From positions 310,001 to 374,000 of the forward strand of contig CBDDLJ010000016.1 of assembly GCA_965230635.1 (NCBI GenBank): a stretch of 64,000 nt of DNA, given 5' to 3'. Shown in pieces: positions 18,696 through 27,459 of the stretch. This stretch comes from CBDDLJ01 sp965230635. GTDB lineage: Bacteria > Pseudomonadota > Gammaproteobacteria > UBA1113. Every line of letters begins with the position of its first letter. Positions within the stretch are counted from its first letter, which is position 1. The notes under the pieces are model-generated. The model made no database searches and was not told where the DNA came from. It saw nothing but the letters and a program-made list of their open reading frames with translations. Both the position numbers and the translations under genes were made by a program.

Positions 18696-20096
18696 ATGAA
18701 AAATTTTCCAATAAAGCATTTACTACACGATAGTACACTGATAGGACAAGTTATTATCGTGCGCGGTTGGGTGCGCACTAGACGAGATTCCAAAGCAGGT
18801 ATTTCATTTATCCATTTATCCGATGGCTCTTGTTTTGATCCCATACAAGTTATTGTTCCTAATACACTGTCAAATTATGAGTCAGAAGTGCTGAATGTGA
18901 CCAGTGGTTGTTCAGTTAGGATTGAAGGTGAATTAGTGGCATCGCCGGCACAGGGGCAAGCGCAAGAGTTGCATGCAACGAAAGTTGACGTGATAGGCTG
19001 GGTGGAAAATCCCGATACCTATCCTATTTCACCGAAACGACACACTATGGAATATTTACGTGAAGTCGCACATTTACGTCCGCGAACCAATACGATCAGT
19101 GCAGTAACACGTGTACGTCATTGCATTGCACAGGCAATCCATTCTTTTTTATCAGAGCAAGGTTTTTTTTGGATCCCAACACCGATTATTACCACCAGTG
19201 ATTGTGAGGGTGCGGGTGAATTATTTCGTGTAAGCACATTGGATTTAGTTAATTTACCTAAAACTGCCAATGGACATATTGACTTTAAACAAGATTTTTT
19301 TGGGCAAGAAACATATTTAACGGTTTCAGGCCAGTTAAATGTTGAAAGTTATTGTTTAGCCTTATCAAAAGTTTACACATTTGGCCCGACATTTCGTGCT
19401 GAAAATTCAAATACAAGTCGTCATTTAGCCGAGTTTTGGATGATAGAGCCAGAAATAGCGTTTGCTGATTTAGGCGATGTCATACAGTTAGCAGAAGCGA
19501 TGTTGAAGTCAGTGAGCCAACAATTATTAGATAATTGTGCTGATGATATGGGTTTTTTTGCCAAGCGGATTGATAAAGCATGTATTAATCGTTTAGAACA
19601 TATTATCAATAGTGATTTTGCCCGCATGGATTATAGCGAAGCTATCGATCAGTTGCTCAAAGCGAAAAAGAAATTTGAATTTCCAGTCAGCTGGGGAATT
19701 GACTTGCAATCAGAACACGAACGTTATTTAACAGAAGAGTTAGTCGGTAAACCTGTCGTCGTCATGAATTATCCAAAAGATGTTAAAGCATTTTATATGC
19801 GTTTAAATGATGATGATAAAACAGTAGCAGCAATGGATGTGTTAGTACCAGGTATTGGTGAGATTATTGGAGGTAGCCAACGTGAAGAGCGATTAGATAA
19901 GTTGGATCAACGTATAAGTGAATGTGATATCGATATAGAGCATATGCAATGGTATCGAGATTTGCGCCGATATGGCAGTGTTGCTCACGGAGGTTTTGGT
20001 TTAGGATTTGAGCGGTTTATTAGTTATGCAACTGGGGTGGCTAATGTCCGCGATATCAGTGCATTTCCTAGAACGCCTAAGCATGCCGATTTTTAG
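18696..20096 (+). CDS. asnS: Asparaginyl-tRNA synthetase
   Basis: Class IIb aminoacyl-tRNA synthetase charging tRNA-Asn. The N-terminal OB-fold anticodon-binding domain (VIVRGWVRTRRDSKAGISF) is followed by the class II core: motif 2 FGPTFRAENSNTSRHLAEFW and motif 3 GFGLGFERFI near the C-terminus. ATG 18696 is chosen because the family starts here; the frame is open from TTG 18663. The product is 466 aa, as expected. With AsnRS present, the cell need not rely on the transamidation route for Asn-tRNA. Confidence 0.97.
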   Translation: MKNFPIKHLLHDSTLIGQVIIVRGWVRTRRDSKAGISFIHLSDGSCFDPIQVIVPNTLSNYESEVLNVTSGCSVRIEGELVASPAQGQAQELHATKVDVIGWVENPDTYPISPKRHTMEYLREVAHLRPRTNTISAVTRVRHCIAQAIHSFLSEQGFFWIPTPIITTSDCEGAGELFRVSTLDLVNLPKTANGHIDFKQDFFGQETYLTVSGQLNVESYCLALSKVYTFGPTFRAENSNTSRHLAEFWMIEPEIAFADLGDVIQLAEAMLKSVSQQLLDNCADDMGFFAKRIDKACINRLEHIINSDFARMDYSEAIDQLLKAKKKFEFPVSWGIDLQSEHERYLTEELVGKPVVVMNYPKDVKAFYMRLNDDDKTVAAMDVLVPGIGEIIGGSQREERLDKLDQRISECDIDIEHMQWYRDLRRYGSVAHGGFGLGFERFISYATGVANVRDISAFPRTPKHADF

Positions 20097-20576
20097 TGGT
20101 ATCTATAAGTTTTTTAGTAGCCTATTATCCGCTATGTTTCCGGATAAATTACTTGATTTCATTTCTAAAGTACATGCTGCTCTGAACAGCCGTCAGTGTC
20201 AAAGCACTTTACACGGCAGGCGGTAGGATCAGAGATCAGTCGAGTGATTGATAGGCTTTAGCAGCCTCTGCAGCATAATTATTGAGCAAGTAAATGTTTT
20301 TTTACGAAACTGTCTGAGAAAACTATGTGGATCCCTTTTAACCGATTAGAAAAAAGAATAGAATAGCATTCTGCTCGATTCTTATGTTACTAAAGAGAAT
20401 GCCAGTCTTAGTAAGATGAATAGTTGTTATTCAGCTTAGTGAATAACAAACGTTTCTATTTGAATAATGGTTATTCAAGAGTTAACAAAAAAAGTACCCT
20501 TTATAGTAGTTACTGAAGCGGGAGCTTTTGAGCAATATGCTGAATAACTAATATTTGTTAATAGTTTAAATGTGAT
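20097..20576. other. 480-bp non-coding region upstream of manC
   Basis: No convincing gene. It contains an imperfect hairpin around 20190-20220 (GCC...GTGTCAAAG pairing with CTTTACACGGC) without a T-tract, and a cluster of five TGAATAAC-type sites from 20426 to 20548 described separately. The region probably holds the manC promoter and regulatory sites. Confidence 0.6.
20424..20548. promoter_or_regulatory. Cluster of five TGAATAAC-type palindromic sites upstream of manC
   Basis: GTTATTCA 20426-20433 and TGAATAAC 20440-20447 form a perfect 10-bp inverted repeat (20424-20449). TGAATAAT 20461-20468 and GTTATTCA 20470-20477 form a second one. A further TGAATAAC lies at 20541-20548, 29 bases before the manC start. 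Repeated half-sites of this kind suggest an operator array for a dimeric regulator (inference). Confidence 0.5.
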
Positions 20577-22028
20577 ATGTTGAAAATTATTCCAGTTATT
20601 TTATCCGGTGGTGTAGGGTCGCGGCTTTGGCCTTTATCGCGGGAACAACATCCAAAACAATTCATACGCTTGGCAGATAATCAAAGTCTGATCCAAAAAA
20701 CGTATGCACGTGCATTGTCAATTCCGGGTATTGAAGAAATTATCACAATGACCAATCGAGATTTATTTTTTTACACAAAAGATGAATACAGTGAAACTGA
20801 TATTGGACAGGATATACACGTAACCTATATCTTGGAGCCATTTGGGCGCAATACGGCACCCGCAATTGCGACAGCAACGCTTTATGCCGCTCAAAAATAT
20901 GGCGATGATGCAATTCTAGTCATATTGCCTGCGGATCACCTGATTCTGAACCCCGATAGCTTTATTCATGCAGTGGAAATGGCTATTCAACAGGCAGAAA
21001 ATAACAAGCTGGTCACATTCGGCATTAAACCAAATGCTGCGAAAACCGGTTATGGTTATATTGAAGCAGATGGTAATAAGGTTTTACAATTTGTAGAAAA
21101 ACCGAATAAAGAAACAGCACAAAATTACTTAGCGTCAGGAAATTTTTTCTGGAATGCCGGTATATTTTGTTTTGCTGCTAATATCATGCTGCAACAGATG
21201 CAAATGTACTGTCCGGATATTTTGTGCAACACGAAAAACTGTTTGACTCAGGCATTAACTTCAGAGTGTTTGTCTTGGAGTCAAGTAGAACTAAATCCAG
21301 CGCTTTTTAAAAAAATAGAAGATATTTCGATTGACTATGCTGTTTTTGAAAAATCTCACTGTGTTGCGATTATCCCATGTGATATTGGATGGTCGGATAT
21401 CGGATCTTGGATTGAATTTGGAGAACTTTCCCCATCGGATGAATATGGTAACTGCATTCAAGGTGAAGCCGTGCTTGATAATGTTAAAAATTGTATTGTT
21501 TATTCAGAAAATCGATTAGTTGCTGGTATCGATTTGGAGAATCTGATTATTGCTGATACCACAGATGCTTTGCTAATTGCAGATAGAAACAATGTGCAAG
21601 ATGTTAAACATATTGTGAAAAAATTAAAGTCGACAAATCACGATGCTTACAAAATGCATCCTACTGTGCATAGGCCGTGGGGAACCTATACGGTCTTGCA
21701 GCATGGAGCCGGTTTTAAAATAAAGCGCATTGAAATTAAGCCTGGTGCTTCAATTAGTTTACAGATGCATTATTATCGCAGTGAACATTGGGTGATTGTT
21801 AGTGGTAAAGCTAAAGTTATCAATGGTGAAAAAGAAGTTTTTTTGCAGGCTAATGAGTCGATCTATATTCCGGTGGGTAATAAGCATCGATTAGAAAACC
21901 CTGAGCAGTCGTTGTTGGTATTGATAGAAGTTCAGTGTGGTGAGTATCTTGGTGAAGATGATATTGTTAGGTTTGAAGATGCTTTCGGTAGAGTTGATTC
22001 TGCTCAAGATCAAAAGGAAAGCGTGTAA
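20577..22028 (+). CDS. manC: Mannose-1-phosphate guanylyltransferase / mannose-6-phosphate isomerase
   Basis: Bifunctional type II enzyme: it isomerises fructose-6-P to mannose-6-P and makes GDP-mannose from mannose-1-P and GTP. The N-terminal nucleotidyltransferase shows GGVGSRLWPLSREQHPKQF and the FVEKP motif. The C-terminal cupin PMI domain (about residue 360 on) shows RPWGTYTVL, GASISLQMH and the HxxxSEHW-type metal site (MHYYRSEHWVIVSGKA). At 483 aa the length is standard. No strong Shine-Dalgarno is visible before ATG 20577. It converges with the glycosyltransferase operon with four bases between the stops, and supplies GDP-mannose for Gmd. Confidence 0.96.
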   Translation: MLKIIPVILSGGVGSRLWPLSREQHPKQFIRLADNQSLIQKTYARALSIPGIEEIITMTNRDLFFYTKDEYSETDIGQDIHVTYILEPFGRNTAPAIATATLYAAQKYGDDAILVILPADHLILNPDSFIHAVEMAIQQAENNKLVTFGIKPNAAKTGYGYIEADGNKVLQFVEKPNKETAQNYLASGNFFWNAGIFCFAANIMLQQMQMYCPDILCNTKNCLTQALTSECLSWSQVELNPALFKKIEDISIDYAVFEKSHCVAIIPCDIGWSDIGSWIEFGELSPSDEYGNCIQGEAVLDNVKNCIVYSENRLVAGIDLENLIIADTTDALLIADRNNVQDVKHIVKKLKSTNHDAYKMHPTVHRPWGTYTVLQHGAGFKIKRIEIKPGASISLQMHYYRSEHWVIVSGKAKVINGEKEVFLQANESIYIPVGNKHRLENPEQSLLVLIEVQCGEYLGEDDIVRFEDAFGRVDSAQDQKESV

Positions 22029-22032
22029 ATAA

Positions 22033-23142
22033 TTATTTCATAAGCTGGCAGTATAATTTAAAATAAGCGCTTCCCATTTTGCTGGCAGTAAAAAGTTCCC
22101 AATATCTCTGTTCAGCGTTAGTACCCATTGCTGCAGCTTCTTCTGGATGATTCAAAAGGAATGTCATTGCTGCACGCAAGGCATCAGAACTGTGAGGCGG
22201 TATGATTAAGCCCGTTACCTTGTCAATATTAACAAAGCTGGTTCCAGTACCAATTTCTCTGGAAACCATGGGCTTACCAAACATAGCCGCTTCTAGTAAT
22301 GAAACGCCAAATGCTTCTGATCGCCTGTTGGAGGGAAAGACTAATGCAAGACACAGCATGAGTAGTGCAACTTTATCTTCTGTATTAATTTGTCCAAGAA
22401 AATGAATATTTTTTAAGCCTAAGGTGTTAACTTGTGCTTTAAGTTCTGATTCAATAGGGCCAGAGCCTGCAATGACAATAGGTGTTTCAACGGTTTTTGC
22501 TGCTTCTATCAATGTAGATAAGCCTTTGTAATAGCGGCAAACACCAATAAATAAAAAAAACTTTTCTGGAAAACGATTTTTCCAGCGAGAAATAGTTGTG
22601 CGATCAGGTGTTGGATAATGACTTTTGTCCAAACCAATAGGAATGATATCAACTTTATTAGCGAAAGGTTGCAACACATGGCTAGATGCAAAATAATTGG
22701 GAGAGGTTGCTACAATGCGATCCACACTGGATAAAAAACATTTTTGTAATGGCTTATAGAGTTTCAACCAATGTTTTTGTTTGATGATGTCAGCGTGATA
22801 AGTTACTAGCGTCGGTTTTTTGATTCGGCAGGCAAAATGCAGTAAGTCTATAAATGGCCAAGGGAAGTGATAGTGGATAATATCAGCCTCTTTTGCAAGC
22901 TGGGCAAATCGCACAAAAGCTGATATTGAAATCGGTGTAGAGGCAATTTCAAGATTGGATCGGCAACGGTGGACTGAATGGCCATTCACCAGGATTGTGC
23001 GTTTGGCCTGTTTTGGTGTGAGTGAAAAAACTTCTGCTTTAACGCCTAGTGATGACGTGCTCTGAATAATTTGATTGATTACTTGCTCAACACCTCCTAT
23101 TGTATCGGGAAAGTAAGTTTTGTAACAATGCAAAACGTTCAC
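22033..23142 (-). CDS. Glycosyltransferase family 4 (probable mannosyl/rhamnosyltransferase)
   Basis: GT4-type, GT-B fold glycosyltransferase, 369 aa. The N-terminal GGVEQVINQI glycine loop binds the acceptor side. The C-terminal half has the donor site motif FGVSLLEAAMFGKPMVSREIGTG, with the EX7E pattern of retaining GT4 enzymes. Cytoplasmic or peripheral membrane. It is the last gene of the polysaccharide operon and overlaps the preceding GT gene by four bases. It resembles the enzymes that build polymannose or D-rhamnan O-chains (WbdC/WbpY-like), but the exact sugar and linkage cannot be read. Confidence 0.88.
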   Translation of the reverse strand: MNVLHCYKTYFPDTIGGVEQVINQIIQSTSSLGVKAEVFSLTPKQAKRTILVNGHSVHRCRSNLEIASTPISISAFVRFAQLAKEADIIHYHFPWPFIDLLHFACRIKKPTLVTYHADIIKQKHWLKLYKPLQKCFLSSVDRIVATSPNYFASSHVLQPFANKVDIIPIGLDKSHYPTPDRTTISRWKNRFPEKFFLFIGVCRYYKGLSTLIEAAKTVETPIVIAGSGPIESELKAQVNTLGLKNIHFLGQINTEDKVALLMLCLALVFPSNRRSEAFGVSLLEAAMFGKPMVSREIGTGTSFVNIDKVTGLIIPPHSSDALRAAMTFLLNHPEEAAAMGTNAEQRYWELFTASKMGSAYFKLYCQLMK

Positions 23143-24260
23143 AGTAAGCTACCTCTTCTAGCAGTAATAGCGCTGTTGAAAACATTCAGCAATTTTTCTA
23201 CAGATGTGTGCCAATCAAATCTTGCAGCATTTTTTTTTGCTTTGCTAGCAAGTGTATTTCTTAATTTATCATCCGCTATCATTTTTTCAAGTCCAGTATA
23301 AATCGAATCTGTACTGAATGGATCTACCAATAACCCAGCATCTCCAGCAACTTCTGGCATGGAGGAATTGTTCGATGTTAAAATCGGTTTTCCATGACTC
23401 ATTGCTTCAACGATGGGTAAGCCAAAGCCTTCATACAGTGATGGCATGACTAAAAATAGACAATTTGCATAGAGTGTAGATAAAGTCAACTCATCAACAT
23501 AGCCTAGAATTTTCACATGATCTGTTAATGCATGTGCTTCTATTGCTTCAGCAATATTTATTCTTCCCCAGCCTTTTCCACCGGCTATAATAAAACGAAC
23601 GTTATCTTTTAATGTACTAGGTAATCTGGCATATGCTTGGATTAAACGCAGTAAGTTTTTTCTTGGCTCATGTGTGCCGACAAATAAAAAATAAGGTTTT
23701 TTAACAAGTTTGGCAGGATCAGATGTTTCAGTAGATTGTTTAACTCGTGCTGCTAAAGGTACGACAGCCAGTTTTGTTAGTGCAATATTAAACTCTTTTA
23801 CTAGGGCATTGGCTGTTGCTTGAGAATCTGTCACAATATTATCTGCTGCACGAAGGGAAAATGGCATTTGAAACGCTTCTGATAAACGTCTAGACCAACG
23901 CATACTCTGTGGAGCATATTTCCATACAAGATCATGAATAGTGACAACGCGCGCGACTTGTTTTGGTAGCCACCGAGGCAAACGATGTGTGGGTTGCCAA
24001 AACACATCGATATTGTCTTGTTTTATCCATGTAGGTAAACACGTTTCAAACCAACATTGTCTAGCTATAGCACTGCTCCAGTGTTTATTTCGAATAGTGG
24101 CTTTTTCTAAACCGGATGCATAGGCAGCAATGCGATCTGAGCTATAAAGAAACAAAGAGAATGTCGGATTGATGGTGATGGCTCGGCATATTTCCAACGT
24201 GTATCGACTAATGCCATTTAGTGGGCGTGATAGTGAGCTAGCATCCACACCGATCCTCAT
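23139..24260 (-). CDS. Glycosyltransferase family 4
   Basis: GT4 glycosyltransferase of 373 aa from ATG 24260, which overlaps the rmd stop codon as ATGA; the frame is open to 24275. The N-terminus MRIGVDASSLSRPLNGISRYT is typical of WbpZ/WbdB-type mannosyl- or rhamnosyltransferases. The donor domain shows YFLFVGTHEPRKNLLRLI and YEGFGLPIVEAMSHGKPIL with the EX7E pattern. Overlaps at both ends put it firmly in the operon with rmd, gmd and the other transferases. Confidence 0.9.
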   Translation of the reverse strand: MRIGVDASSLSRPLNGISRYTLEICRAITINPTFSLFLYSSDRIAAYASGLEKATIRNKHWSSAIARQCWFETCLPTWIKQDNIDVFWQPTHRLPRWLPKQVARVVTIHDLVWKYAPQSMRWSRRLSEAFQMPFSLRAADNIVTDSQATANALVKEFNIALTKLAVVPLAARVKQSTETSDPAKLVKKPYFLFVGTHEPRKNLLRLIQAYARLPSTLKDNVRFIIAGGKGWGRINIAEAIEAHALTDHVKILGYVDELTLSTLYANCLFLVMPSLYEGFGLPIVEAMSHGKPILTSNNSSMPEVAGDAGLLVDPFSTDSIYTGLEKMIADDKLRNTLASKAKKNAARFDWHTSVEKLLNVFNSAITARRGSLL

Positions 24261-25129
24261 GCCAAGTTCATCCAATTATCGTTGAGCATCCATCGCAGCG
24301 TTTGCTCTAGACTGGGTGCTTGCCAAGTAGTTGTTAGCGTGAGGAGTTTTTGATTATTCCCCATCAACACGTTGACTTCGTTTTTTCTAGCAAGCGTAGG
24401 ATTAACGTTGATTTCAATATGATGACCGGTGATTTTTTCACAAAGTGCAATGATTTCTCTTATCGAATAGGCATTTCCAGAGCAAATATTGCATGTTTCT
24501 CCCACTGGAATAGTCTCTAACAGAAGTTCTTTATAAATTTTAGCAATCGTTCTAACGTCATTAAATTCACGCGAAACATCTAAATTCCCTAGTTCAATGA
24601 CATTCGCTTTATTTTGAAAGTGTTTGATAATTTTTGGTATCAAAAATTGACTATTTTGTCCAACGCCAGTGTAGTTAAATGGGCGAACAATAAATAATGG
24701 TAATCGGTCAGTCCACAAAGAAGCCATGTTTTCCATGGCTAGTTTGCTCACGGCATAATCATTAGCAGGGTTAGGTGTGATATTCTCAGTTAATTTTCCT
24801 GCAGTTTGATTGCCATAAACGTTTGCACTACTTGCTAGCAGAATACTTGTTATATTGGGAGCAGAATGCGCAATGGCTTTAAGTAAATTTCGTGTACCAA
24901 TTAAATTGACTCGATAAAAATCATTAATCTTTCCATGCTGTACAAAAGTTATTGCAGCCAAATGAACAACTGCTTCTGGCTGAATTTGCTTGATTTCTGC
25001 AGAAACGGCATTACTGTCAGTTAAATCGCTAGTGAGACTGACTACTTCATTGACATTCTCGTCTGCTAGCAATTCACTTGTGACATAATGTCCAGTAAAA
25101 CCGTTTGAACCAGTAATTAAAATACGCAT
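24257..25129 (-). CDS. rmd: GDP-6-deoxy-D-mannose reductase
   Basis: Short-chain dehydrogenase/epimerase-family reductase that should convert the Gmd product GDP-4-keto-6-deoxymannose to GDP-D-rhamnose. The N-terminal Rossmann motif is ITGSNGFTGHYV; SSANVYG and the YAVSKLAME catalytic Tyr-x-x-x-Lys follow. ATG 25129 is preferred over the frame opening at 25174, because the family begins MRILITG and this start follows the gmd stop by one base. The product is 290 aa. Assignment as Rmd rather than another GDP-sugar reductase rests on the gmd neighbourhood; specificity is inference. Confidence 0.85.
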   Translation of the reverse strand: MRILITGSNGFTGHYVTSELLADENVNEVVSLTSDLTDSNAVSAEIKQIQPEAVVHLAAITFVQHGKINDFYRVNLIGTRNLLKAIAHSAPNITSILLASSANVYGNQTAGKLTENITPNPANDYAVSKLAMENMASLWTDRLPLFIVRPFNYTGVGQNSQFLIPKIIKHFQNKANVIELGNLDVSREFNDVRTIAKIYKELLLETIPVGETCNICSGNAYSIREIIALCEKITGHHIEINVNPTLARKNEVNVLMGNNQKLLTLTTTWQAPSLEQTLRWMLNDNWMNLA

Positions 25130-25130
25130 A

Positions 25131-26168
25131 TCAAAAGGAGAAACCTCGTTTGTTTCGATGTAAGTCTGCATCAACCATCATTTTGCATAGGTCTTCTAGT
25201 GTGGTTGTAGACTCCCAACCTAATTCAATCTTAGCTTTTTCAGGGTCACCGATTAATATTTCTACTTCTGCTGGCCGATAAAATTGGCGATTAACTTGAA
25301 CGATTATTTTTCCTGTTTGCATATTGATAGCAACTTCTTGCTCTCCACTTCCTTTCCATTCAATATCAATATCGGCGGCTTTACAAGACATTGCGACAAA
25401 ATCTCGAACGGTTTGTGTGCGGTTTGTTGCTAGTACGTAAGTATCTGGTTTATCTGCTTGTAGCATAAGATACATACCTAATACATAATCTTTTGCAAAT
25501 CCCCAATCACGTTTCGCATTTAGATTGCCTAACTCAAGCACGTCTTGTTGTCCTAGCTTTATTTTTGCTATGCCATTAGTGATCTTTCTAGTGACAAATT
25601 CTAGCCCTCGCAGAGGCGATTCATGATTAAATAAAATGCCACTTGAACCGAAGATCCCATATGACTCACGATAATTGATTGTCATCCAGTGTGCAAAAAG
25701 TTTTGCTGCCGCATAAGGACTACGTGGGTAAAAAGGAGTATCTTCTTTTTGAGGAACAGCTTGCACTTTACCAAACATTTCAGATGTTGATGCTTGATAA
25801 AAACGAATGTCTGGATTAATCACACGAATAGCTTCAAGCACATTTAGTGGGCCTAGACCAGAGATTTGTGTTGTTGTATGTGGTTGATTAAATGACACGC
25901 CAACAAAACTTTGTGCAGCAAGATTGTAAATTTCTTCTGGCTGTACTGAGTCAAGCAGACGAATACAGCAACTTATATCAGTAAGATCATATTCAACTAA
26001 GTGCAGATTAGGGTGTTTTTCTATACCGAGCTCTTCGATTCGCCAGAAATTATTTGAAGCTGTACGGCGGTAAGCACCATAGACGGTATAGTTCTTGCTC
26101 AACAATAATTCTGCCAGGTATGCGCCATCTTGTCCGGTAATTCCGGTGATTAATGCCGTTTTCATCAT
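25131..26168 (-). CDS. gmd: GDP-mannose 4,6-dehydratase
   Basis: NADP-dependent dehydratase making GDP-4-keto-6-deoxy-D-mannose from GDP-mannose. Typical features at 345 aa: the start ALITGITGQDGAYLAELLL, the YGAYRRTAS loop, the STSEMFG catalytic region, YAAAKLFAHW (Tyr-x-x-x-Lys), FNHESPLRG, and the GNLNAKRDWGFAKDYV block. It starts with two consecutive ATG codons. Together with manC and rmd it gives a complete GDP-mannose to GDP-D-rhamnose route. Confidence 0.96.
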   Translation of the reverse strand: MMKTALITGITGQDGAYLAELLLSKNYTVYGAYRRTASNNFWRIEELGIEKHPNLHLVEYDLTDISCCIRLLDSVQPEEIYNLAAQSFVGVSFNQPHTTTQISGLGPLNVLEAIRVINPDIRFYQASTSEMFGKVQAVPQKEDTPFYPRSPYAAAKLFAHWMTINYRESYGIFGSSGILFNHESPLRGLEFVTRKITNGIAKIKLGQQDVLELGNLNAKRDWGFAKDYVLGMYLMLQADKPDTYVLATNRTQTVRDFVAMSCKAADIDIEWKGSGEQEVAINMQTGKIIVQVNRQFYRPAEVEILIGDPEKAKIELGWESTTTLEDLCKMMVDADLHRNKRGFSF

Positions 26169-26277
26169 TCAACAATCTCCATATTAAAAAGTGGAAAGCT
26201 TCCAATGTGTTTTTTAACCATGACTGCCAAGGTTTGCAAGTCGTTAACAGCAGAATGATATGATTGAGTCAACACTC

Positions 26278-27459
26278 TCATGAGTTTATGCCTTGGGTAG
26301 TACGGGTTTTGCTTTTCAGCCAAAGAAGAACCGATGGAAAACGTTTTAATGATTTAAGTATTAAACGTCTGAGAAATGGATACTTTTCAACACGTGCCCT
26401 AATTTTTTTTAAAAAATTATTAGATAATAATGCTGAAATATTATCTGCAGCAGCTGTGTTGGTTTGTGTTGATGATGGTACGTTTTCTTCTATTAAAGAT
26501 GGTGTTGTTACATTTGAAAGTCTTACAATAGCACGAGAGACGCTATCTTGAATGTCTTGTTTCATATTATTATTTAAAAGATGCTGCTTTTGATTATATT
26601 GAGAGTCCAATGGTTTTTTTAAAAGCAGGTGGATTGAACAGAATAAAAATCCATCATGCTCAATAATTAAATTGGGATATACCATGTCATTATCTTCATG
26701 ACGGTATGCTTTCTTTGTTAGTTGTAAGAAATCAGCTAGATTTCTTCTTGTTTCATATGTTTTAGGGCTTGGCAGATTGTCTGGTTTATCAACTAACATT
26801 AATCCGGAGGGTTTAACAATATGCTCTTCAATCATATCAACTGTAAATAAAATACAATTATCATCGAACCATTTTTTATTAGCAGGTCCATCTAGACGAA
26901 ATTCAGTGCTGATCGATGCGATACCTCCCGGTTTAAGAACTCTGCCAATTTCAGATGCTGCGGCTTGAATAGCTTCAATGCTACCAAAATGTTCTATCGC
27001 TCCACAAGAGTAAACACCGTCGAAAAAGGCTGATGGCAGCTCGAGACAGCGTGCATCTGAGTGAACAGGAATAATATTTTCATGTATATGATCAATTTGG
27101 TTGTATGGCTTTGTTGATAGCATGTAACCGGGAGGTGCGGCATCAGACCATGCTGTTTGTTCTAAATACCGATCTACTGGAAATACGATAGCATTGCTTT
27201 GTGCAAGCAATTCTGTCAATAATTCTGTGCCTGCGCCAATCCCCGCAAACAGCTTATCATCTACATTTGGGATAAATTCATCAAAGGCATGTAATGCCAT
27301 GGCTGTTTTCCAATTTTTAGCGTCAGGGGTAAATACTGGATGATTTATTTTGCATTGAGACAGGTCAAGTGACATTTCAACCGATAAGATTTTATTAAAA
27401 TAAGGGATTAATGCCTGATTCGAGAAATCTTCAATATCAATGACTTTACTAAATTTCAT
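26278..27459 (-). CDS. SAM-dependent methyltransferase
   Basis: Class I methyltransferase, 393 aa. The SAM-binding region is visible near residues 60-80 (LFAGIGAGTELLTELLAQ), and the catalytic-domain middle has GVYSCGAIEHFGSIEAIQAA and IGRVLKPGGIASIST, as in Methyltransf_11 proteins. The C-terminal 130 residues are polar and helical without a clear domain. It overlaps the large glycosyltransferase by four bases. In polymannan and D-rhamnan systems a methyltransferase often caps or decorates the chain; this function is inferred from context. Confidence 0.85.
   Translation of the reverse strand: MKFSKVIDIEDFSNQALIPYFNKILSVEMSLDLSQCKINHPVFTPDAKNWKTAMALHAFDEFIPNVDDKLFAGIGAGTELLTELLAQSNAIVFPVDRYLEQTAWSDAAPPGYMLSTKPYNQIDHIHENIIPVHSDARCLELPSAFFDGVYSCGAIEHFGSIEAIQAAASEIGRVLKPGGIASISTEFRLDGPANKKWFDDNCILFTVDMIEEHIVKPSGLMLVDKPDNLPSPKTYETRRNLADFLQLTKKAYRHEDNDMVYPNLIIEHDGFLFCSIHLLLKKPLDSQYNQKQHLLNNNMKQDIQDSVSRAIVRLSNVTTPSLIEENVPSSTQTNTAAADNISALLSNNFLKKIRARVEKYPFLRRLILKSLKRFPSVLLWLKSKTRTTQGINS

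Noticed and set aside
20190..20220. Imperfect hairpin after asnS as a small RNA or terminator
   Set aside because: The stem has bulges and no T-tract. There is nothing to support an RNA gene beyond the fold itself.
20008..20226. Frame running from inside asnS into the intergenic region
   Set aside because: Starts inside the motif 3 region of asnS in another frame. The product is a low-complexity Leu/Ser sequence.
26264..26551. 95-codon plus-strand frame over the methyltransferase 3' end
   Set aside because: Overlaps the methyltransferase frame, which has clear SAM-binding motifs and a coupled start. No RBS-supported start.
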